Source of the DNA: Prostheceraeus crozeri | Taxonomy: Eukaryota > Platyhelminthes > Polycladida > Euryleptidae | NCBI GenBank assembly: GCA_907163375.1 | Contig: CAJQUW010014360.1 | Coordinates: 27,432 to 91,431 of the forward strand | DNA: 64,000 nt | Direction: 5' to 3' | Shown here: piece after piece, positions 1-9,888 of the stretch | Numbering within the stretch: position 1 is the first letter of the stretch | How the letters are laid out: every line of letters starts with the position of its first letter | The notes under the pieces: model-generated | The model's database searches: none | Seen by the model: the letters and a program-made list of their open reading frames with translations, nothing else | Told to the model about the DNA's origin: nothing | Position numbers and translations under genes: made by a program

Positions 1-926
1 GTTATCTATATGATCAATATACAATTAATAAAACGAATCAATCAAATCGTCAGAAGTGAGAACAAATTGGAGGATGACATTGATTTACGGCTGGCGAGAA
101 CGGAATTCTTTGTCGACACAGATCAATTGTAGGAGAGAAACAACTATCTAGTGAGTGTTGAACGGTTACATCGCAGTGCGTCTCATCTTTGCTGTTTACG
201 TCGGAAATGTCCAGATTTTAACAAGACATTCTGAAAGAAAAATTAAATTACATTCTATCCAAATTCTATCTAATATAACTTAAATCTAATTCTATCTATA
301 TAAACGACAATCAATGATTCACATCCGTCAACGAAATTTAGTTCCTCTTGCATTTGAAAAGAGGAAAGCTGAGAATATTAATTTGGACACATTTGTGACT
401 GATTTTCGTCGAAAACATCCACGCTTCGACCAAATTCACACTGAAGTTATTCAATATCATATTTCAGTGACCAGATAGGCCTATAATTTTCTTTCAAGAG
501 ACGAGGCTGAAGCTGACACATTCACAGTCTACTTCAAATGTAGTGCATTGTACATGTACTGTATACTTAAATGACTATCCGCAGAATTCTATCGATTTCT
601 TCATTATCCTGTACTATAGAAGTGTCAGGATTACTTTGATGTCAGGTTTACAATATTAATTTGCATTTGGAAACAACAATTCATATGAAATATTTGAATT
701 CGAAAATGTCTGTGAAAGAATCATCTTCACCCTCAGTCTCACGATATCCTTCTTTTGTTAAACCGTGTTGAACCCTCTCGATGCAGCACCAATAGAAAAA
801 TGATTGGACTTTATAAATTGATGTTCTCTTTGTGAAGTGATCATGTACAGCAAGATCATATAGTGATTTAATACTGAAACTCATTATCATAGAAAAAGGC
901 TTCATGCAGTCTTAAATCGTCGGATA
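1..926. other. Intergenic DNA, no gene seen
   Basis: AT-rich sequence with no long open frame, no recognisable domain and no repeat array. Short frames here look like chance. Confidence 0.6.
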
Positions 927-1056
927 CACATGTACCGTATTATCGCGCTTTTAGGTACATGTGCTTATAAGCGAAAAAAGCTTGTTTTCACTGTGATGCA
1001 GATGTGCATTTTGTTCGCTTATAAGCACATGTGCTAATATCCGGATATAGGCACAC
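927..1056. repeat. Small inverted-repeat (MITE-like) element
   Basis: Two arms containing ACATGTGCTTATAAGCGAA (957-975) and its reverse complement (about 1014-1032) face each other across about 40 bases. Weaker similarity extends outwards on both sides, from TGTACC near 931 to GGCACACCC near 1058, so the whole is a foldback unit of about 130 bp. It has no coding capacity. A non-autonomous DNA transposon is the simplest reading; the superfamily is unknown and no clear target duplication was seen. Confidence 0.4.
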
Positions 1057-4000
1057 CCTAGTCAATGTGATTTTTCGTCTCTCTTTGTAGCCCACATGAT
1101 TAAGAGAACTCCAGGTGCATCAATATAATGAACATTAGCTAATTCAATATTGGCTCTTTCCAATTCGATTCAAAACATGACAAATAGCCAAGATAATTTA
1201 GCTAAAACCAAGTCCAAGCTTTACGATGCAAGGTTCTCATTGTCTTGGATCGGAATTGACACCACATTCTCTCGTTGAATTTTATGTGGGGATTCCTATT
1301 TACTGACACATTTGCCAGATGTCACGAGTTGCTGAAGCACACAGATAAGTCGATATCGTATAGCTCAGCACACAGAAGCTATGAAAATACATGTATATTG
1401 CGGGTTATGTATGACGTAATCGGTATGACTGCAGTAATGTAAACGGTGGTCAAATTATTTACAAAATAGTGCTTTACTGGTAGATCTAGTATTCATCAAT
1501 CTATAACTCAGAAAGTTTCAGGTGGTTATAAGAAAATGGGCTACACATGTCCGATCATATCAGCATCATATTTATGTCTTCATCAGTAGATGCAAAATGA
1601 TTAATATACACCAACTTTTTGCCTAGTTAGTTATACGTACTTCACGAAAATCACAGTGAAAGTGACACTACAATGAAAAATTCAACAAAAAATATTCCAT
1701 TGTGTATATTATCATCTCAATTTCTTAGGCCTCAATCATTACATCAATATTATGCAATGCACTTCACTCATTCTCATAAACTGAACCGTTTGTTTCACTA
1801 ATCCAACATCAATCTTCTAAGAAAACTCGGTAGTAGGCCTCCCGTTGTGTATCAGGCAAGCCAGCATGGATTAATGTCTCGAATTCCTTGACTGATAAAT
1901 TCAATGACATTCATTTGTAGCATGTACTTTTCACATGCATCAATTCAGACTCGTGTAAAAGCTATTAGCTCCATGGCCTCAAAATTACTGTAAAAGCTTG
2001 TGTATTTACCGGAACGCACTACGACAAGGCTTTGCCTTCAAGAATTGCTACATGACTTTTTTGCTAATAAGGGAACATAAGGAGAATTCCTATATAATAC
2101 AGCTATTAGATGAGATTATATAATCTTCAAGTTATGCATTCAATTGTGAACACATGGATGATAGCATGACTCCACCAAAAAAGCGAAAAAAACGAATGCC
2201 ACTCGGTAAAAGCAAAAATTCAGGCATATTTTCGAAAAAGCGAATAAAAGCGAAAAAAAGCGAATGTCTGGGTGGTCTGCAAAATAGCTCTAAATGACTT
2301 TTCTGCACAGAAAATGAACCGCGTCTTTACTTGTGATCATGCAGTGAGGATGTTTCCAAAGAGGTTTAAGCAGTGTTAAGCATCCTTGGCTGTTTCTCTG
2401 TTATAGGTATTACCGGTGCGCGGCCCAACGCCACTAACGAGAGACGCGATTGCCAAGATTGGTATTAATCTAACGTGTATTTGTCATTTTGCTGTAAAAA
2501 ATTACATGATACAACAGAAAAAACAAAATTGAACTATCAAAAAATTTGGTATATAGTTGGTTTAAGCAAATAAAAAGACAGCCTATACTAAGTATGCGAT
2601 GCTATGTAAATTGTAAATAGTCATAATTTTGATGATCGATTGCGCCTGAAGGTTGTCCCTAAAATGCATTCTGTCAATTATTTACAATAAATAGATCAAT
2701 ATTGTAGTTTCTGCCCGGTGAATGGTTCGAAGAGCGCAGGTGACATGGGTGAGCCTTATTATATAGCCTATTCCTTAGTGTAATATTCGCATACTCACTG
2801 AATTGCTAATACTCATCTACAGAGAGGGTGTTTATCGATCAGTCTTCATGCAAATATTTTTCCTTCCTTTTGGATTGATACTACTGCATTAAATTGCTGT
2901 ATATTACCGATGTTATCGTTAAAAAATTTTCAGAGAAACTACTGAATGACAATTCTTGAAACTTAACACATAATATCAGTGACTTACGCTTTATATAATA
3001 TATGCCAAATCGTACAGCCAAAAAATTAATAATTTATGTCCCATTGCCGTAATAATAACTTTGGAACCTACATTTCCATAGTATGCATTTAATTTTTGAC
3101 AGATGCATCATACTGCTTCAAAACTAACACCTGCTCCTACTAAATCGATAGAGAAAATTGAAATATGTATTCACACTATTATCTAGCAACGGCTGCAAGA
3201 GACTCAGATGGCTACTAATTTTGAATCAGATAGACCTCGGCCCAAAAATTGAAAAAAAACGAGTCGGCCTTGACCGAATAATTGAATCTTCAACGGGACC
3301 AAAGAATCCGGAACTTGGCTAGCGGGTCAAAATATAGAACTAGGTTCGGCGAAAAAACATTGAGTATATGTATTTATACAAATAACTTTTTTACCAGCAT
3401 TTATGATCATTATGAAAATCTAGTCTATGGAAGAATTCAGTTCTGAATTATTGGAATGACAAAAGGAAGTCGTTCGAATTTAGATTAGTAGTTCAATGCA
3501 TAATCTGCATGTAGAGCTAGGTTTATCTGAAGATTTCTAAAAATTCTGTGTTTCGATCAGTCCCTAAATTTGAATGAAAATTTGCAAAAATCCTCAAAAG
3601 TCCATGATTATCGCTCTGCCGTTTCAGTTATCAGTCGATTAATCGGTGCACGCCTATGATGAATGCAATTGGCCGAAGTAGCCCCAACCTACCCGATTGT
3701 GCAGAATTCAATGTCCATCCTGCGATGTTGTCTTGCTGTCTCGACAAGAGCTAATTCTAGGTCAGCGAAATTCGATACACATATAAAATACGCGCCGCAA
3801 CCTAAAGGTGAAGGAAGCCGGGATTTTGAGAGTCATTCCTCCTATACATCGCCGTCTTTTATATAGTATGAAGCTCAGATTCTGTCAAGTCGATACTCCA
3901 AATATTTCTTTAAAGTGTTCAGAACAGCAGATCTGATTGTCTGCAGATTTTGAAAATTTGCATCGAAGGAGTACTGTTCCCTTTTGTTTCTGAAGTGTTT

Positions 4001-6147
4001 TGGACTACTGTGATTCATTTGCATTCACCATGCTTTCATCTGAGACGCAAGGTCAAGACTACTATTCCCAATTTCGTCCAACGATCTTTCAACTTTGAAT
4101 ACGTCTGTTAACAGTTGATTCAGTACAAGCAAGCTTTTTAGAAATGTTGTGTCTATAATGTTAACGTGAGACACCAATGCTAGAATTTCGATAAGAATAG
4201 TAACCTAGCCCCCTTTTTGAAGAATCCCCAAAGGAGAGGGGAAGACCCGGGATTTTGGGATTGAAAGCTGTAGTTAATGCGACAAAACTCCACCGAGTAC
4301 CGGTGCCTCAATAATTGACATTCCTCATGTCTACATTTCATTTGATGACTAGCATCAGTCAACACCTTCACTCATGCTTGTAGGAAACCTCAATTAAGGA
4401 GAGGTGTGTGATGCTCCACTCACAGGAGAAATCAGGGACGCGCGTGTAGGCTACATGGGAATAAAAAGGCGAAATCGCCAAAATCACGGTGGGAGGGGAG
4501 CTCGCCATCTCTTGCCTGAAACCCATGGATTGCATCGTCGGGCAAGGTGAATTCGTAGACGTCCACCAAAATGAATACGATTTAACACAGCAGTCAACTC
4601 GTGGAGTTCAGACAATGGTACACAAGAAACTCTAGGCCTCCTGACACTAGGTCCATGCATATACGTGAGGTAAATTTAAGTCTAGAGAAAAGTGTGTAGT
4701 TATCAAGTTGAACATTATTTATAGTATTTTCATGCAGCATCTCCACATCTACACTGATTGTCGGCTACACTATTAAAAGAAACCGATTTATCGCCGCTCT
4801 GACGATTTAACTTTTGAAACAGGTATCAATTGCATTGTTGCTGACATAAAGCTGTTGCACACGAGTGGGGTCGCAGCTCCACCTCTACCAGGTTAAAAAA
4901 CCACAGTAATTGCCGCTATTCCTCAATACAAATAAAGTTCACTCCATCGCTAAAGAATGAGAAGTGGATGACTTGCAATTCCGTACCTGTATGCCTTGCA
5001 TTGGACAGTAACCCGTGGGAAAAGAGTGGTTTAATAACTACAATGATTTCGAAAATGAGAAATTACATCTTGTGTGACTCATGTTTACCGAAATTAATGA
5101 CAGCATTAATGTTGAATGGAATTCCGAAATTCAATAACACTTCCATGCACTCAGAACAACTTTATACTCTGAATGCATCTCTTCCTAACAACTCGGACCT
5201 TTCACTCTTAAAAAAGTTTCTTTATCAGATAGCGCATTACATCTTTTGATGTTGTTTAATGTTTATAATAGGTGCCGTCGTTTCTGAAACATAATGCATG
5301 ACATTTTTATCAAGTAAATATTTCTGAAAGGTTTATTACGCACATCAACTTGTGATCACAAATACCAACAGAACACAACCAAATATTCATTATCTTATTG
5401 AATAGGCACATGTTAGAGTCAAAAAAGACGGAGTCACAATGGGACTCCTGATTGGTCTATTGGCCTGTATAAAATTGATAGTTGCAATAAACCTCCAGCA
5501 CAAATTCTAAATCCGGGCTGGACAGCTGTGATGCATCCTTTTCTTGCCGTCCAGCTTCCATCGGGTTAAAACTTAAGATGCGAACAATTGACTGGTCAAA
5601 CTGTAGCTATGTTGTTAAATGAAGACAAAGGAATGAGATTTAGACAACTTTTCAAATGATTAAAAGAAAAATGATTGATGTGGAAGAGAATCGACTACAG
5701 TTTTGACATACTTTACAAGGAGAGCTCTCTGCTTCTGATGTTCCAAGAGACCGAAATTTAACTAAGCTAATAAAACAATTGCCATCATCAAAATGATTGA
5801 ATAACCAAGTCCTCTTCACAACAGTGACATGCTTTAGTCGGTTTTTTCACTGATCAACTGATCGGAAATGAGAATCAATAATAAACGCTTAATTTCTAAC
5901 AATGTGTTATATTGATCGCACGTTGGTCATATCAAATAGCACCTTCATAAAAAATCTACATCAATCATCATCATCATCAAAAAATCATTATCAAAATCTA
6001 CCTTCAACATCGCGAATGAATTAGTCCAAATGTATCTGACCCTTTTCTATCATTTCTGGATGACATGCTTCACACGTAGAAGCCGAATGTCAGCGTACTA
6101 TACATGTGCATGCCGTTGTGATTGAAAATTCAGCACCAGCTGCAGAT
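1057..6147. other. Intergenic DNA, no gene seen
   Basis: About 5 kb of AT-rich sequence. Frames up to about 90 codons occur (near 3.7 kb and 5.0 kb) but lack domain resemblance, splice-site context or biased composition. A short A-rich stretch with repeated AAAAGCGAA words lies near 2176-2265. Nothing else could be supported. Confidence 0.55.
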
Positions 6148-6151
6148 TCCC
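6148..6151. repeat. Left target-site duplication of the LTR retrotransposon
   Basis: TCCC directly precedes the left LTR (TGTAATGAACGG) and the same four bases follow the right LTR at 39163-39166. This fixes the outer limits of the Gypsy-type element. Confidence 0.7.
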
Positions 6152-6226
6152 TGTAATGAACGGATCCTGAGGTAGGTAGCGTGAGGACCCTATTGGCTTA
6201 ATACATGCACTCTAACAATGGTTATA
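6152..6226 (-). repeat. Left LTR, first part
   Basis: Identical to 38680-38754 of the intact right LTR. The LTR stops at GTTATA (6221-6226), where the Polinton begins, and resumes at the duplicated GTTATA at 31117. Confidence 0.9.
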
Positions 6227-6616
6227 AGTAGTGAAAACTGTGCCCTACTTGCCACGGATAGGTACATGGATAGGTACATGTAAAGTTTAGTGTTATCAAT
6301 AGGTACATGGATAGGTACATGTAAAGTTTAGTGTTGTCAATAGGAACATGGATAGGAACATGGATAGGTACATGGATAGGTACATGTATACTTTAGTTAT
6401 CGATAGGCACATGGATAGGTACATGTATAATTCAGTGTTATCAATAGGAACTTGTATGAGATCTGTTTTACTGGATAGGTACATGTGTTTGGTACACTGT
6501 GTTTCGGAACGTTTATGATCGAACTTGTGTGGTTTGGTTCTGAGCACTTGGGTACGTACCGATAGACGTCCGTTGTTTGATTTTGAATGGGTTTGCTCAA
6601 TTGCGACTATTGTGAC
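6227..6616. repeat. Polinton left terminal inverted repeat with iterated GATAGGTACATG words
   Basis: The reverse complement of 30727-31116. The outer 250 bases hold about twelve copies of a 12-mer near GATAGGTACATG, singly or in tandem, separated by spacers such as TAAAGTTTAGTGTTATCA. The inner part is non-repetitive and contains a TCGAACTTGTGTGG stretch. Open frames here simply read the repeat and are not genes. Such iterated words could bind the integrase or a replication factor; that is inference. Confidence 0.93.
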
Positions 6617-6752
6617 AATTATTTTTAATGTAGCACTATTTAGATGTGAAACTTTACTGTGCAGTTATGATTTAGTTGCTCCCCAATAAGAAAACCAATT
6701 CCAGAACTATGTTTAAAATGAAAAGACAAGAGATTTACAATGTAAGTTTAAT

Positions 6753-7043
6753 TTAAGCGTGAAAAATAAATGAGGGGTGCAAATCACGTCCCTCAGGCGA
6801 CTCCATGATCTTCAAGAAGTCATCACACCACTCATGGAATGTCGGATTTTTACTAAAGTCATGGTCACATTCGTGTACCGGACACTTCACCGGTAGTCCA
6901 TTCCGCCTTTGAAGTGCAGAGACAGTCAAGGTCTTCCATAGGGCCACTTTGCAGCCGCAAGACAGATGCATGGTCATGTCCAACTGACCTCCCATAATGA
7001 CTTGGCTGTCATTTTGAAAATAAAATAGTGGTTTTAAGGACAT
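6753..7043 (-). CDS. Small Polinton protein with a possible zinc-binding centre
   Basis: A 96-residue frame that starts with ATG, about 60 bases downstream of a TATA box read leftwards (7102-7109). A central segment has CGC and, about 25 residues on, CPVHEC, which could bind one zinc ion in a RING- or ribbon-like manner. The C-terminus is mostly polar. No family was recognised. It is divergent from the gene at 7268 and the two share a CCAAT-box promoter region, so it is probably expressed early or as a host-interaction factor. That role is inference only. Confidence 0.5.
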   Translation of the reverse strand: MSLKPLFYFQNDSQVIMGGQLDMTMHLSCGCKVALWKTLTVSALQRRNGLPVKCPVHECDHDFSKNPTFHEWCDDFLKIMESPEGRDLHPSFIFHA

Positions 7044-7101
7044 GCTTCTTGTTATGGAACGTTGAGGATAAGTACTTAACAGTTTGGAACAATGTCATCC
7101 T

Positions 7102-7186
7102 TTATATAGTTATATATATTCTTTAGGGAAGTTCGGTACCTCTCTGATTGGCTGTTAGGATTTCCTTTGTTTAAAAAGTATATAAG
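7102..7186. promoter_or_regulatory. Divergent TATA promoters with a shared CCAAT box
   Basis: The leftward TATA (CTATATAAA on the minus strand) is at about 7102-7110 and the rightward TATATAAG at 7179-7186. GATTGGCT, an inverted CCAAT box, lies between them at 7146-7153. The gene starts at 7043 (-) and 7268 (+) lie at normal distances downstream. Confidence 0.6.
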
Positions 7187-7267
7187 TCCGAGGTTTGTAC
7201 CAATTCTTATCAAAGGTTCTAATCCTCACGTTTACAAGTTACAATTATTTTAAATCTACAAGTCATA

Positions 7268-7732
7268 ATGGATCGCAAACAGAAAGCCGCAGTTGAGAAC
7301 GGTACTGCTGATCGTACCACTTCGCCAGTGGAACGTACCAGTACACCTCCCCAATCTCCGATGGAGCGATCGACAACACCAAACGAGGAGCCGGTGGTGT
7401 TCACCCAAGCCCCTGCATCGCCCGACTACTCGAGTGATGAGGATAGTGACGTATCAATTGAGACGATGCGTCACATGAATAAGAAGTCCATGCGAACGCC
7501 ACTTTATGGACGGGTCACGGTCAAAGTCAAGAACGCCCCGAAAAAGTATCACACCAAACGGGTGTTCATGAGGATGGAGCCGAACGAGCGGAACCTCACA
7601 ACCACTCTCGAATTTTCGGTCATCGACCTTGACACACCACGTCGCTGTCCCTGTGCGCCCAAGAAGACCAGGATCCATGTGCAAGTGGACTTGAAAAAAC
7701 TTGTACCCTTTCCTTACCTTGATGACATTTAG
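7268..7732 (+). CDS. Polinton protein of unknown function with a disordered N-terminus
   Basis: The 154 codons start at an ATG about 80 bases after TATATAAG (7179-7186). The first 65 residues are rich in T, S, P and E, with repeated TxPPQSP-like and ERSTTP-like words, then an acidic SSDEDSD cluster, which looks disordered and phosphorylatable. The rest (from about residue 75) is basic and could fold into beta strands, with a CPCAPKK turn. No family was recognised. Its place beside the left terminus and its own promoter fit an accessory, early gene of the element. Confidence 0.6.
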   Translation: MDRKQKAAVENGTADRTTSPVERTSTPPQSPMERSTTPNEEPVVFTQAPASPDYSSDEDSDVSIETMRHMNKKSMRTPLYGRVTVKVKNAPKKYHTKRVFMRMEPNERNLTTTLEFSVIDLDTPRRCPCAPKKTRIHVQVDLKKLVPFPYLDDI

Positions 7733-8400
7733 TGTGTTTTTTCTTAATCTCTTTATTTAATATTTATTTGTATATATGAACAGACTTGTTTTATCATTTC
7801 ACAAATCGGTCTTCAATTAAGGTCTGAATGGGAAAGGGGAATAACTATCTACAATTAATGATGTTCAATAACTGAATTGAAACAAAAAAATCAAGTATGA
7901 AGACTTCAACTTGAAATAAATAGGAACATATAACTTTTAAAGAAACAGTTATGTTGTTAATTTTAAAATGCTTGTAGCAGTCCAGGATGATATCATACAT
8001 GTGTCATACACGACACCATAAGAATGAGAATGAAAAGACCTTTAGAATGATATAAGGTATGTACCTATTCGATGGGAAAATCCTAGTTGTATGCAACTGT
8101 ATGCAAGCAGACAAATGTTAGATTTTTAAATTCACTAAGTTTTTAGCCCATTCTTTAAAGACATGTAGCTCTCTAGTTATATGTCATACATGTGTCATAC
8201 AATACACCATTAGAATCAGCATGAAAAGAGCATTCGAATGATATATTGTATGTACCCATTTGATGAAAAAATCCTAGTTGTATGCATCTGTATGCAACTT
8301 GAAAAATTCCAAGTTTTTTTTACAAAAATGACTAAGTTTACAAATTTTCAAAGTTAAAGTTTTACAACTAAAAATGACCATAATATACAAACCTCTACAC
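7733..8400. other. Non-coding Polinton segment with a diverged direct duplication
   Basis: Two copies of a block of about 120 bases lie at about 7988-8110 and 8176-8298. Both include ATACATGTGTCATACA, ATGAAAAGA, GTATGTACC and AATCCTAGTTGTATGCA. They are visibly diverged. No gene is seen; short frames do not look coding. Confidence 0.5.
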
Positions 8401-8401
8401 T

Positions 8402-8427
8402 TGACCTTGACCTTTGACCTTTGACCT
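8402..8427 (+). promoter_or_regulatory. Cluster of four TGACCT half-sites (DR0/DR1)
   Basis: TGACCT occurs at 8402, 8408, 8415 and 8422. The last three are spaced by one base, which makes two overlapping DR1 elements of the kind bound by nuclear receptors (RXR, HNF4 or COUP-TF type). This may be chance in a simple repeat; no gene start is adjacent. Confidence 0.3.
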
Positions 8428-8460
8428 TCATACACTTCATACACGGCGGGGGGGGGCCTC

Positions 8461-8556
8461 AAAATTTCTCGGGCGCTTCGCGCCCTCGAAATTTTTCGGA
8501 TTATAGGGTAAATAAATTTTCGAGTGCGCTTCGCGCACTCGAAAATTTATTTACCC
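8461..8556. repeat. Two long hairpins with TTC loops
   Basis: The first, about 8461-8495, has GGGCGC-TTC-GCGCCC at its tip with imperfect AT-rich arms. The second, 8506-8556, is a perfect inverted repeat: 24-base arms around a TTC loop, with GTGCGC-TTC-GCGCAC at the tip and TTTACCC ends. Both share the CGCTTCGCG centre. They lie just upstream of the telomere-like array and could form cruciforms or mark a small foldback insertion. Confidence 0.75.
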
Positions 8557-8591
8557 ATGGGTTCCGGGTGCCATAGATACTCTTCTTGCTT

Positions 8592-8715
8592 CCCTAACCC
8601 TAACCTTAACCCTAACCCTAACCCTAACCCTAACCCTAACCCTAACCCTAACCCTAACCCTAACCTTAACCCTAACCCTAACCCTAACCTTAACCCTAAC
8701 CCTTAACCCTAACCT
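8592..8715 (+). repeat. Telomere-like array (CCCTAA)n inside the Polinton
   Basis: About twenty tandem CCCTAA units, with a few CCTTAA variants, equal to TTAGGG on the minus strand, the common animal telomere repeat. It follows the two hairpins and precedes a pair of roughly 50-bp AT-rich repeats containing TTTTGGCGCGAAATT (about 8730-8830). Confidence 0.9.
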
Positions 8716-9078
8716 AGTATTTTAATTTGATTATTTGAATTTTGGCGCGAAATTCAAATTTTCGAAAAAATCTTTAAATTTGATTATTCGAATTTTGGCG
8801 CGAAATTTGAATTTTCGAAATTTAGCGCTTAATTCAAATTTTAATGTTCTATTCAAACCACACGTTTTATAACTTCAAATATGAATCATTATATGACTAT
8901 TAATAATAACATGTATATCAAATAATACATCAGTCCATCAGTTCATATTACTTTGAATTCACTCTACTGTTTACATGTAGAAATCTTTCAACACATATGA
9001 TGGCACTTCCATTTCTAAGGTTAAAAATAAACCAGCTGTTCCAATTCTTGTTTGAGTTATCAATTTTGTTTAACCGTA

Positions 9079-9144
9079 CCAATTCCAAGATGTGATGTCA
9101 TAAGGTCTTTGTTCATAGTTGCTTTGTCAATTTCATATATAAAG
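9079..9144 (+). promoter_or_regulatory. Promoter of the multi-exon Polinton gene
   Basis: In order: CCAAT (9079-9083), CRE-like TGATGTCA (9093-9100) and TATATAAAG (9136-9144). An untranslated first exon would begin about 25-30 bases later and end at a GTGAGT donor at 9248. The matching acceptor (pyrimidine tract then CCACAG) ends at 9886, three bases before the chosen start codon. Confidence 0.55.
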
Positions 9145-9888
9145 AAGTTGCACACAACGAATTTTCACTCATTTTCAAATTATTTAGTGTCCATAACAGA
9201 CGTCGTTCTTCGTTCCTCCGTTCTCCGGTTCTTATTACAATTCTGAAGTGAGTTTCATTGTCATGTTGTGCTACTTTATAGGATATTCGGGAGTAGGAAC
9301 TTTATTAAGTTTTTATAACCAAATAGCTTTAAATATAGAAGCTTGGGTTTTTAGGATAGGAACACTTTATGTTATATTATTAACCATGTTTTTTTTTAAT
9401 TTTTCATCCTATATTAAGTCCCTGAGCGAGAGACATGAATATATCAGTTTAAATGTAAGTGTATTTGAATCAACAAGATTTTCACAGTTTGTTTATAAAT
9501 AAAAGATACCTAAATAAAGCCTTCATCCATTTTAAATATTCAGTCTGTCATCTGCTAACAGATGTATAAAATTCAAACTTGTTTAATTAAACAAATTGAG
9601 GATTGGTTGAAATTTTCGAAATTTCACTTTCATTTCATCAAATTAATTTCGAAATTAAATAATTTCAAGACAGCTACTTGTAAATTTCAACTCTTTCTAT
9701 GAGCAAACCGTTTTCGAATGAAAATTAAACTTTCGACTTTCGGTTTCAATTTCAACTTCAGATTTCAAATCTTTCTAAGATTTATTCAATATCAAGTTAG
9801 TACTTCATAATGTTTTGTTGGTGATATATAAATGAGTTCTCATTTAATAAGAGATAAAATTATAATCAAATTTTTTTCCTCCACAGAG

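Noticed and set aside
6296-6600. Open frames rich in CTYPC/YLSMYLS peptides at both Polinton ends (also 30706-31047)
   Set aside because: They only translate the GATAGGTACATG words of the terminal inverted repeats.
8524-8706. Frame reading a PNPNPN peptide
   Set aside because: Translation of the CCCTAA telomere-like array.
9052-9502. Two hydrophobic frames
   Set aside because: They lie across the promoter, leader exon and leader intron of the multi-exon gene, start without ATG and lack domain features.
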